Assembly: GCF_004102725.1 (NCBI RefSeq)
Contig: NZ_LHQS01000002.1
Span: 301,984 to 365,983 of the forward strand
DNA length: 64,000 nucleotides
From: Methanoculleus taiwanensis
GTDB lineage: Archaea > Halobacteriota > Methanomicrobia > Methanomicrobiales > Methanoculleaceae
Reading direction: 5' to 3'
In this document: positions 33,966 to 43,003 of the stretch, one piece after another
Numbering within the stretch: position 1 is the stretch's first letter
Layout of the letters: each line of letters begins with the position of its first letter
The notes under the pieces: model-generated
Databases searched by the model: none
Told to the model about the DNA's origin: nothing
What the model saw: only the letters and a program-made list of their open reading frames with translations
Program-made: the position numbers and the translations under genes

Positions 33966-34985
33966 GTTGTCCACCTCAAGGTTCCGATATGCGGAGTAAA
34001 TTCCGTAAGCCGGGTGCCCTATGCCTTCGATTGTCGTATCCGGCCCCTCGATACGGAGGCCGGTGATCCGCACCTGTTCTCCTCCTGCAATAAGTGCGAC
34101 CGGGTGCTGTGGATCCGCCGCCTCCACGGAGATTCTTCCGCCCGGAGAGATCGGGGGATCACCCATGCCGGTACCTTCGGGAACCGTAATGTATGCTCCG
34201 CCCGATGCCGTGGGATCCGGTTCTCTCTCCATAGGGGGTGAGAGTGTTCCTGATTCTGCCTCTATCCGGATATCTCCCGCTTCATTCTGCGTTTCGACGT
34301 TCGTCTCCGGGACATATGTTGGTACGGCTGTGATAAGGATCTGGTCGAGCTTCGCGCCGTCCTCCCGCCACTGGACGGTCAGGGTCTGCTGTCCTGCGGA
34401 GAGGTTGTGGGTTCCCTCCCTGATCCAGTGCCAGTCAAAACCCGGTTCCATGTCCCACCGCCGTGTCTCCTCGCTGTTCATCCGTACCCAGAACGAGTTA
34501 TCGTTCTCATCAGGCGCAGATACAAGACCCCAGAGGGTATACTCCCCCGGTTCCTCGATGGTGAACGAGTATATTGTCGATCCTGCTCCGTTTTCCGCTC
34601 CCCGGTTGCTTGCAAGGGTCACACCGGAGGGAATGGTCACCGTCGGTGTATCCGTAAGATCGATCACGGCGTTTCCATCGATGTATATTACATCTCCGCT
34701 ATCTGCATTCCTGAGAGCGGTCAGGAGCTCGTCCCGGGTCGTGACGGTAGAGTTCACCTGTGGGTCTATCGGTGTGATGATCTCGCCGTAGCCATCGCCC
34801 CCGCCGATGGGGTTGCTGGTTGGGTTCGATTCGGCACCGAAGGCCTTCTCCTGATCGGCCGATACGAATGCCGACTCCGGGGCAGCTGCTCTAGAAGTTG
34901 CTGTAGCGAGAGTCAGTGCAGATTGGACGACCAGAACTGCGCCGATCAGGATCAGAGCAATAAGTACTACTTTTTTTGCATGCAC
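33378..34985 (-). CDS. Secreted right-handed beta-helix protein
   Basis: With the GTG at 34985 as start the protein has 535 residues and opens with a signal peptide (KKVVLIALILIGAVLVVQSA). Starts further upstream give a non-secretory N-terminus. A first beta-helix strand set follows (VTTRDELLTALRNADSGDVIYIDG), interrupted by an inserted carbohydrate-binding-like beta domain (about 120-250), then the pectate-lyase-like helix (LRIEGPDTTIEGIG, YVHHNYIHHCQMSGLGYGVEVGQGG) to the end. The last 200 residues are nearly the same as in the next gene, down to the DNA. It is a surface or secreted protein; enzymatic activity on uronates or glycans is possible but unproven. Confidence 0.8.
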   Translation of the reverse strand: MHAKKVVLIALILIGAVLVVQSALTLATATSRAAAPESAFVSADQEKAFGAESNPTSNPIGGGDGYGEIITPIDPQVNSTVTTRDELLTALRNADSGDVIYIDGNAVIDLTDTPTVTIPSGVTLASNRGAENGAGSTIYSFTIEEPGEYTLWGLVSAPDENDNSFWVRMNSEETRRWDMEPGFDWHWIREGTHNLSAGQQTLTVQWREDGAKLDQILITAVPTYVPETNVETQNEAGDIRIEAESGTLSPPMEREPDPTASGGAYITVPEGTGMGDPPISPGGRISVEAADPQHPVALIAGGEQVRITGLRIEGPDTTIEGIGHPAYGIYSAYRNLEVDNCELFSWSGAAISIYRTAGVSDMKTGGYVHHNYIHHCQMSGLGYGVEVGQGGVCLIEANTFDYCRHAIAGTGHVDNGYEVRYNLFGPNFPASNNAHVVDMHGIATASGNVAGNKLIIHNNTFKAISTTSYCIAVRGIPKSGAYIDYNWIEYTGAPIGRTGVTSDQINTRMYIGANKGPSGEILTTLQQRIISTSLV

Positions 34986-34989
34986 CCAA

Positions 34990-35440
34990 ATCCTGTGCTT
35001 GGTAAACCTTTTCTGTAATAAATTTTTACTGCAGATCAAACGGCCCGGGAGGTGCAGCATCTGCTGATCGGGATGGTATCTGCACTTTTCATTGCGGTTC
35101 CGGCTTTTTGCTACATGTACGGGGTGTAACAGAGAGCCTCTGAGACTTATTCGGGCACGAGTCCGGGAACTCGACATTTTGCCCCGTAGAGAGGCTGGTT
35201 GTCACCGGTCGGTCATCCTTTTGGCCGCCTGCATCTGTTACGATCAGTGCCTGCTTCTGCATGGGGACGCCAGCGGTGGTGCTATCGATCATGATTGCGG
35301 TATGAGAGCCGTCGCGAGGAGCCCGGTTGCAGTCGCTGGAGTTGTATTCCAGTAGGCCAGGTTCAGGTATGCCGAATGCCGACGGTGTGCGCGTAGGTGT
35401 GTGCTACACGTTCGCCACAAAAAAAGGAGGTGAGGAGGGA
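34990..35440. other. Intergenic stretch with no gene seen
   Basis: About 450 bp between the two beta-helix genes. AAAAATTTATT on the minus strand near 35020 is a plausible promoter for the downstream gene. No coding potential recognised. Confidence 0.4.
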
Positions 35441-35442
35441 GT

Positions 35443-38094
35443 TCATGAAAGGCTCGTCGAGATGATCCTCTGCTGAAGGGTCGTCAGGATCTCTCCGGAA
35501 GGGCCTTTGTTCAGCCCGATATACATGCGGGTGTTGATCTGGCTGCTTGTAACGCCGGTCCGCCCGATGGGAGCGCCGGTATACTTGATCCAGTTGTAAT
35601 CGATGTATGCGCCGGTCTTGGGGATCCCGCGAACGGCGATGCAATAGTCGGTCGTGCTGATCGCTTCAAACGTGTTGTGATGAATGACCAGTCTGTCGCC
35701 GGCGACGTTCCCGGACGAGGTGGCTATGCCGTGCATGTCCACGACGTGAGCGTTGTTGCTCGCAGGAAAGTTCGGGCCGAAGAGGTTGTAGCGCACTTCA
35801 TACCCGTTGTCGACGTCTCCTGTTCCGGCGATCGCGTGCCGGCAGTAATCGAACGTGTTCGCCTCGATCAGGCAGACACCACCCTGTCCAACCTCTACGC
35901 CGTAGCCGAGACCGCTCAGCTGGCAGTGGTGGATGTTGTTGTGGTGGATGTACCCGCCGGTCTTCATGTCGGTTACCCCTGCTGTCCCGAAGATGGCGAC
36001 TCCTGCATAGCCCCAGCCAAATATCTCACAGTTGTCCACCTCAAGATTCCGAGCGGAGGCGAAGATTCCGAATCTCTGCGGGCTTGACATGCTGTTGTCG
36101 GGTCCCTGAATCCGTAGACCGGTGATCCTCACGTTCTGTCCGGTTACCTTGAACAGGGTGGTATACCAGTCAGGCCCGCTGCCGGACTTGTCGCTCTGGT
36201 AGATCCGTCCGCCTGCTGCCCCATTCTCGCCCCGGTTACTCGCGATGGTAACGCCGGCAGGCACCTGGACGCTGAAAGAGCCACTCATGTCGATGTTTGC
36301 GTTTCCTTCGACATAGATGATATCGCCGGATCCTGCACTCTGCAGAGCTGAGAGCAGCTCGCTCTTCGTATCGACGATGAAATCTGCGTCGTTCCGGCTG
36401 ACCATGTTCTTATACCCGCTGCCTCCGCCGATGGGATTGCCGGTCGGATTGGCATTCGCCCCGTACACATCCTGGGCGGGGGTGGGCGTTGGGGTTGGTG
36501 TCTTTGTGGGCGTCGGTGTCACGGTGGGGGTCGGTGTCGGCGTCGGTGTTGCCGCTGTTGCGAACACGACGTACGCCAGGTCAACCGACCCGGTGTCCAT
36601 GCTGATCTGCATGGTGTGCTTCCCGCTGGTGAGCGGAATCTGCACGGTGGTCGGGTTGAACGTATACCAGCTGCCGGTGTTCGGCACGTTGACGGTCGCG
36701 ACCTTCTTCCCGTCCACCAGAACCGAGAAGGTTTTGGCGCTCTCGGTGGTGCTCGTGTAGAACGTGGCAGCATAGGTGCCCGTCGTGGCTACCGTTACCT
36801 CGGAGAACTCGATCCATTCTCCCGGATAGGTGTAGGCAATAACCGGGACGTCAAGGCCGGTTCGCTCGCCGATGTCCACGTCGGTGTTGTCGGTGCGGTA
36901 CGTGTAGCCGCCCTGGTTGCCTGCCACGGTATCGTGGTAGGCGAGCCCTTCTCCGCCGAGGTCGAAGTCAACGAAGTTGACCCGGCCGGGGATGGCGTGT
37001 GCCTTATACGGCTCCTGCGTCGGCACCGGGATCGGCGTCGGCGTCACGGTGGGTGTCGGTGTCGGCGTGGGCGTGGGCGTGGGCGTCGGTGTTGCCGCTG
37101 TTGCGAACACGACGTACGCCAGGTCAACCGACCCGGTGTCCATGCTGATCTGCATGGTGTGCTTCCCGCTGGTGAGCGGAATCTGCACGGTGGTCGGGTT
37201 GAACGTATACCAGCTGCCGGTGTTCGGCGCGTTGACGGTCGCGATTTTCTCCCCGTCTACCCGGACCGAGAAAGACCTGTCGCTTGCGGTGGTGCTCGTG
37301 TAGAACGTGGCAGCATAGGTGCCCGTCGTGGCTACCGTTACCTCGGAGAACTCGATCCATTCTCCCGGATAGGTGTAGGCAATAACCGGGACGTCAAGGC
37401 CGGTTCGCTCGCCGATGTCCACGTCGGTGTTGTCGGTGCGGTACGTGTAGCCGCCCTGGTTGCCTGCCACGGTATCGTGGTAGGCAACGCCTTCTTCACC
37501 GTAGTCGAAATCAACGAAGTTGACCCGGCCGGGGATAGCGTGTGCCTTGTAGGGTTTCTGCGTATCGGAGGATCCCTCCGGACTTAAGGTGAAACTGGTG
37601 GTAACGGTCTCTCCGGCGAGTGCCGTGACCGTCTTTGCGGTCGGTGTGGCGTAGTCTGGGAGCGTGACATATACTTCATGAGCTCCGGGTGCGATCCCGG
37701 TGAGCGTATATGGTGTTACTTTCCCGGTGTCTGCCCCGTCCAGATAGATTCCGGCCCCTGACGGTGTCGATGAGATGGTCAGGCCGGCTGGCTCGGGATT
37801 GGAGACCTTTACCTCGACGGGAGCCTTCAAGGTGTAGGCTCCGGGTTGAAGGAGTACGATGCCATTGCTGACAGCTTTCAGTGCAGTTTGAACGACTCTG
37901 TCGTCATCTGTTCCAGCTGTTCCGTTGCTGATCACCTGGCCGTTGCTGTCTTCCGCAACGATCATCGTGCCGTCGATGTACACAGTGATGTCGTAGGCAT
38001 CTGAAGACACCGCCTGGCTTTCTGCAGCCAGTGCCGGTGAAACCAGTGCAAAAGCCGTGCACAGGATCAAAGCCGTAAGTAGGGTTGTTCTCAT
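35443..38094 (-). CDS. Secreted multidomain protein: PEGA, two carbohydrate-binding-like repeats and beta-helix
   Basis: An 883-residue protein. In order: signal peptide (MRTTLLTALILCTAFALVSP, cleaved near LAAES); a short beta domain; a PEGA domain (about 104-172, GLTISSTPSGAGIYLDGADTG); two almost identical repeats of about 150 residues (near 182-335 and 364-517, YKAHAIPGRVNFVDFD opening and GSVDLAYVVFATAATP end), which look like CBM6-type modules; Thr-Pro-rich linkers after each; and a C-terminal pectate-lyase-like beta-helix (about 550-883) shared with the gene at 33378. No sorting tail or anchor helix is seen at the C-terminus. A cell-surface or secreted polysaccharide-binding protein is likely. 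Confidence 0.85.
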   Translation of the reverse strand: MRTTLLTALILCTAFALVSPALAAESQAVSSDAYDITVYIDGTMIVAEDSNGQVISNGTAGTDDDRVVQTALKAVSNGIVLLQPGAYTLKAPVEVKVSNPEPAGLTISSTPSGAGIYLDGADTGKVTPYTLTGIAPGAHEVYVTLPDYATPTAKTVTALAGETVTTSFTLSPEGSSDTQKPYKAHAIPGRVNFVDFDYGEEGVAYHDTVAGNQGGYTYRTDNTDVDIGERTGLDVPVIAYTYPGEWIEFSEVTVATTGTYAATFYTSTTASDRSFSVRVDGEKIATVNAPNTGSWYTFNPTTVQIPLTSGKHTMQISMDTGSVDLAYVVFATAATPTPTPTPTPTPTPTVTPTPIPVPTQEPYKAHAIPGRVNFVDFDLGGEGLAYHDTVAGNQGGYTYRTDNTDVDIGERTGLDVPVIAYTYPGEWIEFSEVTVATTGTYAATFYTSTTESAKTFSVLVDGKKVATVNVPNTGSWYTFNPTTVQIPLTSGKHTMQISMDTGSVDLAYVVFATAATPTPTPTPTVTPTPTKTPTPTPTPAQDVYGANANPTGNPIGGGSGYKNMVSRNDADFIVDTKSELLSALQSAGSGDIIYVEGNANIDMSGSFSVQVPAGVTIASNRGENGAAGGRIYQSDKSGSGPDWYTTLFKVTGQNVRITGLRIQGPDNSMSSPQRFGIFASARNLEVDNCEIFGWGYAGVAIFGTAGVTDMKTGGYIHHNNIHHCQLSGLGYGVEVGQGGVCLIEANTFDYCRHAIAGTGDVDNGYEVRYNLFGPNFPASNNAHVVDMHGIATSSGNVAGDRLVIHHNTFEAISTTDYCIAVRGIPKTGAYIDYNWIKYTGAPIGRTGVTSSQINTRMYIGLNKGPSGEILTTLQQRIISTSLS
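36548..37010. repeat. Intragenic tandem repeat, copy B (pairs with 37091-37553)
   Basis: A 463-bp segment encoding one carbohydrate-binding-like module is repeated 543 bp further on with only a few differences, several of them clustered where the codons for FSVLVDGKKVATV and FSVRVDGEKIATV differ. The near identity of silent sites shows recent duplication or ongoing conversion. Confidence 0.85.
37091..37553. repeat. Intragenic tandem repeat, copy A
   Basis: Partner of 36548-37010 inside the same gene. A short low-complexity stretch coding for Thr-Pro repeats (37020-37090) separates the two copies. Confidence 0.85.
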
Positions 38095-38848
38095 GCATTC
38101 TTCTCCTTAACTGCCTTCTGGAGGGTTCTGGTTCGTCTCCAGAAGGGCGCTGAGAGGGTCTTCCCCTCAGTAGTTTGTTACCGATTCTAATATTTATAGT
38201 AACTACATTTATAATCGCTTAGAATGTCGCTTAATTTTAATATTGGAGATTTTTTTACGGCGAATATTCTATTATATTGTGTTTAAGATAGAATTTATCT
38301 CTAGGTGGTTTTATATGTTGATTTGTGCGGCTGACCGCCAGACGGCCCCGTCTTCCTCTTGCGTCAATAATTTCGGGATTTATCTCGATCGAGTTCCGCT
38401 AATCGTCTATTTCCTGTATTCCGGGAACCATTGCCGTTAGTCTGCTTTCATGCCCCAATCTGAAATAACCTCTTTCGAAGATCTTCCGGAGAGAGTGCGC
38501 CCGTAATCTGTTGTATTTCCAGATCTACGGGTGTTATTAGGTTTAAATCGGGAACACGGCTTAAGATCCGCGCACCGGTCTTAAAAAGGCAAATACGGTT
38601 TTGGCCTGAGCCGCCCCGAGTTCTGGGTGGTTGCTCTCGAGGGATCAATGCGCCCATTTCCGGCACGGCATTCTCTATGCGAAATCGGGGAGTGAGTGGT
38701 CACTGTATGAGCAAAACGGGCGAAACGGAAGTTTTGCACATCCGGGATAAGTACGCAGATCCCTGGTGGCAAGAGTGTCTATCTGATGCTGCGGGTCTGT
38801 CCGGCTCTCAAAGACCCTGAACGAACCTGTTGTACGAGTGGCGGCGCT
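38095..38848. other. AT-rich intergenic region upstream of the multidomain surface protein
   Basis: About 750 bp. On the minus strand TATAAATA (38191-38198) is a good TATA box for the 883-residue gene, giving a leader of about 75 nt; GGAGAAG precedes the ATG. A minus-strand frame at 38448-38666 ends in a helix-like sequence (DLEIQQITGALSPEDLRKRLFQ) and could be a gene remnant, but it has no convincing start. Confidence 0.5.
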
Positions 38849-40396
38849 TCATATCACCGTTACGTCCGCCCCGGTATTTCTGGCCTTCGTAAGGACGATG
38901 GATCCCCCGGGATCGCCGAGCACATCTCTCGCCGCCCTGATGACGTCGTCCATACCGGAGTCGCCGATGGCATAGACCGTCGGGCCGAACGAGCTTAAGC
39001 CCGCTCCTGCGGCACCCGCGTCGGTCAGCGCCTCTAGAAGCGACGGGACAACCGGCGGCTGCACGGTGAGTTCCACTTTCTTAAAACCCAGGTGCTGGAT
39101 CCGGTTTACGGCGGTGCCGAAAGCGTCCAGGTCGTGCTCGATCAGCCCCGGGATCAGCCGCATCAGCACTTCGTGGCAGAGTTCCCGCACCTCGCCGAGG
39201 GGCACGGGGCAGTGCGTCCGGAAGAGATCGAGCTCGGTCGTCCCATGCACGCCGGCGCCGCCGTTCGGTGTGACCAGCAGAATCTGCCAGTCTTCGGGAA
39301 ACGGGTGCCGGGCGATGACGGGCGGGGGCTCAACCCCGCGGGATGCGGCGGACGGCCGGAAATCCACTTTCCCGCCGGGCTGCCCGAACCGGTGTCCGCC
39401 GTCGAGGACAAAACCGCCCTGCTCGAAGACCGCCGTGCCGATGCCGGAGGTTCCGCCGCGCCCGACGACTTTCGCAAGGTCGCGGGCTGCGGCTTCCCGG
39501 TCGTAGAGTCTGCAGAGGGCTGTTCCCGCACCAAGGGCAAGCGCCGTCCCGCTGCCGAGGCCGACGTGCTGCCGGGCCGTATCATGCACCGTTATCTCCG
39601 CACCGCCCGGCAGCGAGAAGTGACCCCTCGTCGCCCGGGCGGCCTCCCCGACACGATGCCGGGTATCATCGTCGCCTCCGTATACAGCAAGTTCGCTGCT
39701 CCCTCGTGCGTCGAGGATAGTGGCGGGATGATCGAGCGCTATCCCGATGCCCCCGTCCACCCTTCCAAGGCTGCCGTTCATGTCGAGCAGGGTGATATGA
39801 ATGCGGGACGGTGCGTTCACCAACACCCGCTTCCCCTCGGAAAAGGCGGTGGAGGGGAATATCTCCTCGATGGCGATCAGCGGCTGACGGTTGTGAATGA
39901 TGCGGTACTTCCGCGACAGCAGCGCCTGTTGCAGATGAATGTTGAACGTCCTGCCGAGCTGCGGGTCGGCGGGGATGGTACGGGCGTCGGTGATCTCCCG
40001 CCGCGACTCGATCCGGTGCTTTCGTAAGATCCTGCCGATGGGGATATCCGCCCTGAGGAGATCGTCTCTGAAGCCGGGTGCGAGACGCCGGAGCGGCGTG
40101 AAGGAGACGGCGTAGATGAGGGTATCTCCGGTCAGACCGTCTTTCAGTTCCACCACCCGGTAGTTGACGGCTTCGCCCGGTTCGATCCCGAGTTCCGCGG
40201 CGGTCTCCGGGGCTGCCGGCGCCACTTCCTGTATCAGGGTGACGATCTCGACGGGGTGGCCGGTCGCCATCTCGAGCAGGCTCGTCACCGAACCATCGGT
40301 GCCGAGCAGCACCTTCTGGAGCGGCGCGAGGTGCCCGATCTCGTCTTCGATCCTCTGGATCTTCTCTGAAATATCGATCGGTGCCGGTGCTTTCAT
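38849..40396 (-). CDS. mptG: Fusion of chorismate lyase-like (DUF98) domain and beta-RFA-P synthase
   Basis: A 515-residue fusion. Residues 1-185 resemble the archaeal DUF98/UbiC-like chorismate pyruvate-lyase family (GTDGSVTSLLEMATGHPVEIV, FNIHLQQALLSRKYRIIHNRQPLIAIEEIFP), which makes 4-hydroxybenzoate. Residues 190-515 are a GHMP-kinase-fold beta-ribofuranosylaminobenzene 5'-phosphate synthase (VNAPSRIHITLLDMNGSLGR, HVGLGSGTALALGAG, GRGGTSGIGTAVFEQGG), which joins a benzoate to phosphoribosyl diphosphate in methanopterin synthesis. Supply and use of the aromatic precursor are thus in one chain. I start at the ATG at 40396; the frame upstream belongs to the antisense of nothing known. It follows the phosphoglycerate mutase gene by 10 bp. 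Confidence 0.88.
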   Translation of the reverse strand: MKAPAPIDISEKIQRIEDEIGHLAPLQKVLLGTDGSVTSLLEMATGHPVEIVTLIQEVAPAAPETAAELGIEPGEAVNYRVVELKDGLTGDTLIYAVSFTPLRRLAPGFRDDLLRADIPIGRILRKHRIESRREITDARTIPADPQLGRTFNIHLQQALLSRKYRIIHNRQPLIAIEEIFPSTAFSEGKRVLVNAPSRIHITLLDMNGSLGRVDGGIGIALDHPATILDARGSSELAVYGGDDDTRHRVGEAARATRGHFSLPGGAEITVHDTARQHVGLGSGTALALGAGTALCRLYDREAAARDLAKVVGRGGTSGIGTAVFEQGGFVLDGGHRFGQPGGKVDFRPSAASRGVEPPPVIARHPFPEDWQILLVTPNGGAGVHGTTELDLFRTHCPVPLGEVRELCHEVLMRLIPGLIEHDLDAFGTAVNRIQHLGFKKVELTVQPPVVPSLLEALTDAGAAGAGLSSFGPTVYAIGDSGMDDVIRAARDVLGDPGGSIVLTKARNTGADVTVI

Positions 40397-40406
40397 GGTC
40401 GTCCGG

Positions 40407-41561
40407 TTATCTCGAGAAGAGCATCTCAAGGAAGTCCACAGCCTGCACAAGGCCGTACGATCCCGATGCCGCTTCTCTCTCGGTGAAGGCGCGGCAGCCA
40501 TCGGTTCCCTTCCCGAGGACGGCGAACGGCACGGGATCGCGGCTGTGCGTCCTCGTGCGGATCGGCGTCGGGTGGTCGGGGAGCACCGCAACCACGAGGT
40601 TGGGGACGTCGAGGATCAGCCCGATGACCTCGTCGAGCCGCTCGATCGCCCGCACCTTCTCTTCGACGCTCCCCATATGGCCTGCCTCGTCCGGAGCCTC
40701 GACGTGCATGTAGACGAAGTCGAGGCGGCCGAGAGCTTCGGCGGCGTAGCGTGCCTTGGCCTCGTAGTCGGTGTCGAGGTATCCCGTGGCGCCGGGGACG
40801 GTGATCACCTCCATCCCGGCGAGCCGTGCAATGCCGCCGAGAAGATCGACCGCCGAGATCATCCCGCCGGCAAGACCGTACTTGTCCTGGAATTGGGGGA
40901 GGTAGGGTCTCTTCCCGCCGCTCCACGGCCAGATCTGGGTCGCGGGCAGTTTCCCCGCCTGCACCCGGAGCCTGTTCGCCGGGTGATCGGCAAAGACCGC
41001 CCTGCTCGCCTCCATGCACCGGAGGAGGATTCCTGCATCTGCTCCCTTCGGGAGGTAGGGTTCGATCGGCTGGCCGACGATATCATGGGGCGGTGTGGTG
41101 GCGGCGCCCTCTCCGCCCGGCACCACCATCAGGTTCCGGTAGCTGATACCGGGGTAAAACCGAACCTCTCCGAGTACGGCATCGAGGTCCCGGAGGAGCT
41201 GTGCACCTTCGCCGCTCGATATATGCCCGGCGTTGAAGTCCTCCATCACGCCGCCTTCGATCGTGACCAGGTTGCACCGGTAGGCGACGTCGTCCTCGGC
41301 AAGATCGACGCCCATACTTGCCGCCTCGAGCGCTCCCCGGCCGGTGTACGACTCTGCCGGGTCATACCCGAGGATTGAGAGGTTGGCGATATCGCTCCCG
41401 GGCTCGAACGCATCGGGCACCGTCTGCAGAAGGCCGCATCGTCCCTCTCTGGCTATCCAATCCATATTCGGCGTGCGGGCGTATTCGAGTGGGGTCACCC
41501 CGCCGAGTTCCTCGAGCGGCTCGTCGGCCATACCGTCGCCGAGGATGACGATATACTTCAT
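40407..41561 (-). CDS. apgM: Archaeal cofactor-independent phosphoglycerate mutase
   Basis: A 384-residue alkaline phosphatase-superfamily enzyme that interconverts 2- and 3-phosphoglycerate. The start MKYIVILGDGMADEPLEELGG gives the first metal-binding Asp, ARTPNMDWIA and SILGYDP are typical, and VYMHVEAPDEAGHMG and VLPDHPTPIRTRTHS hold the other metal ligands. The start at 41561 overlaps the stop of the upstream membrane protein as ATGA. Length fits the archaeal family. Confidence 0.93.
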   Translation of the reverse strand: MKYIVILGDGMADEPLEELGGVTPLEYARTPNMDWIAREGRCGLLQTVPDAFEPGSDIANLSILGYDPAESYTGRGALEAASMGVDLAEDDVAYRCNLVTIEGGVMEDFNAGHISSGEGAQLLRDLDAVLGEVRFYPGISYRNLMVVPGGEGAATTPPHDIVGQPIEPYLPKGADAGILLRCMEASRAVFADHPANRLRVQAGKLPATQIWPWSGGKRPYLPQFQDKYGLAGGMISAVDLLGGIARLAGMEVITVPGATGYLDTDYEAKARYAAEALGRLDFVYMHVEAPDEAGHMGSVEEKVRAIERLDEVIGLILDVPNLVVAVLPDHPTPIRTRTHSRDPVPFAVLGKGTDGCRAFTEREAASGSYGLVQAVDFLEMLFSR

Positions 41562-42022
41562 GCCAGCCCTCCGATGATCCCGACGGTTGCGAGAGTGGTT
41601 ATCAGTGCGGCGATCAGAATGCCTGCGGCGATGGTGGGGAGCGCATAGCGGAAGCGTATCCCGAAGACGAAGGCCGCAGCACAGGCGGTCCACGCCCCGG
41701 TCACCGGGAGGGGCACTGCCACGAACGGCATCAGGGCGAGAGCGCCCCACTTCTCGAACCGCTCGCTGTGTTTCCTGGTCCGGTCAAAGAGCCAGGTGAA
41801 GAACCGCTCAAAGTGCCGTGAGTGCGTGGAGAGAAAGATCGAGACCGGTTCGAGCAGAAGCAGCACGACGATCACCGGGATGACGTTGCCGACGAACCCG
41901 AGGAGGAACGCCTCCGGTGCGGTGAACTGGCCGGAGAGTATGGCCGGGGGGATCGCGTAGCGCGCCTCGACGAAGGGCAGAGCGCTTGCAATCATCAGGA
42001 ATAGTGCTGAAGCAATATCCAT
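41558..42022 (-). CDS. COG2426-type small membrane protein (putative small multidrug export)
   Basis: A 154-residue membrane protein with about four helices. The family pattern SALPFVEARYAIPPAIL at the N-terminus, GNVIPVIVVLLLLEPV, and ALALMPFVAVPLPVTGAWTAC matches the COG2426 family annotated as small multidrug export proteins; the function behind that label is poorly supported. Overlaps the next gene by four bases. Confidence 0.82.
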   Translation of the reverse strand: MDIASALFLMIASALPFVEARYAIPPAILSGQFTAPEAFLLGFVGNVIPVIVVLLLLEPVSIFLSTHSRHFERFFTWLFDRTRKHSERFEKWGALALMPFVAVPLPVTGAWTACAAAFVFGIRFRYALPTIAAGILIAALITTLATVGIIGGLA

Positions 42023-42033
42023 TCGTCCCTCCG

Positions 42034-42966
42034 CTACACGAGCATGGCGCGAACGGCCCGGCGCACGCTCTCCCGTGACGTGATCTCCGGCTCCCAGCCG
42101 AGTCCCTTCAGTTTATCGATCGCAAGCTGCATCCTCGGGACGTCGCCGACCCAGCCCCGGCTGCCGCCGGTGAACCGGTACTGCACGTCGGAGAGATTCA
42201 TCTCTCGGGCGACGATATCGGCTATTGTCACGACATCGATCCAGTCTTCGGATCCGATATTGAACGTATTGACCGGACTTTTTGAATGCGCGACCCCGAA
42301 TTCCAGTGCCCGGATGCATTCGCCGACGTCGAGGTAGGACTTCGTCTGCCGTCCGTCGCCGAGGATCTCGAGTTCCTGTGGGTTCGCCCGCAGCTTTCTG
42401 ATAAAGTCCCAGATGACCCCGTGACCGCTCCGCTCCCCGATGATATTGGCAAACCGGTAGACCCATGCGTGCATCCCGAAGGAGTGACAGTAGGATGAGA
42501 TAAGCGCTTCGCACGCAAGCTTGCTCGCCCCGTAGACCGAGATCGGTTCAAGCGGCGAGTACGTCTCGGGTGTCGGGATGATGGCGGCCTCTCCGTAGAC
42601 GGTCGAGGTCGAGGTGAAGACGAGTTCCGGCACCCCGCATGCCCGCATCGCTTCGAGCACCCGGTAGGTAGCGAGAATGTTGTTGTTCACCTGCGTATCC
42701 GGCGTAAGAGCGCTCTGCCGGACGTCGGGGTCTGCAGCCATGTGGTAGACCCGGTCGGCTCCGGCAAGGTGCTGCTGCCACCCGTCCCGGAGGAGGTTCT
42801 CTTCATAGAGCTCTATCCGTTCGCCTGCAAGGTGGTCCGCAAGGTTGTTCCGGCTTCCGGCACTGCAGTCGTCGATAACCAGAACTTCGTCTCCCCGAGC
42901 CGCCAGATAGTCTACGAGGTGCGAACCGATGAACCCGGCACCGCCGGTCACGATACAGAACATCAT
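42034..42966 (-). CDS. NAD-dependent nucleotide-sugar epimerase/dehydratase
   Basis: A 310-residue SDR-family protein of the GalE type. The dinucleotide-binding loop is VTGGAGFIGSHLVDYL (residues 5-20), the catalytic Tyr-x3-Lys is in VYGASKLACEAL, with Ser/Thr in FTSTSTVYGEA, and the C-terminal sugar-site RFANIIGERSGHGVI segment follows. It probably epimerises UDP-glucose or a related nucleotide sugar for surface glycans. It is the first gene of a unit with the two genes downstream and is divergent from the marker 12 gene, 37 bp apart. Confidence 0.88.
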   Translation of the reverse strand: MMFCIVTGGAGFIGSHLVDYLAARGDEVLVIDDCSAGSRNNLADHLAGERIELYEENLLRDGWQQHLAGADRVYHMAADPDVRQSALTPDTQVNNNILATYRVLEAMRACGVPELVFTSTSTVYGEAAIIPTPETYSPLEPISVYGASKLACEALISSYCHSFGMHAWVYRFANIIGERSGHGVIWDFIRKLRANPQELEILGDGRQTKSYLDVGECIRALEFGVAHSKSPVNTFNIGSEDWIDVVTIADIVAREMNLSDVQYRFTGGSRGWVGDVPRMQLAIDKLKGLGWEPEITSRESVRRAVRAMLV

Positions 42967-43003
42967 AGAATAATATGCCTTCCATGCTATAGGATTACTG
43001 CTT

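Noticed and set aside
36480-37090. Regular short repeats suggesting a CRISPR or minisatellite
   Set aside because: They encode Thr-Pro linkers in frame inside a surface protein gene; there are no unique spacers.
38243-38440. A short hydrophobic plus-strand frame in the AT-rich gap
   Set aside because: No ribosome binding site and it lies in a promoter region; composition reflects AT richness.
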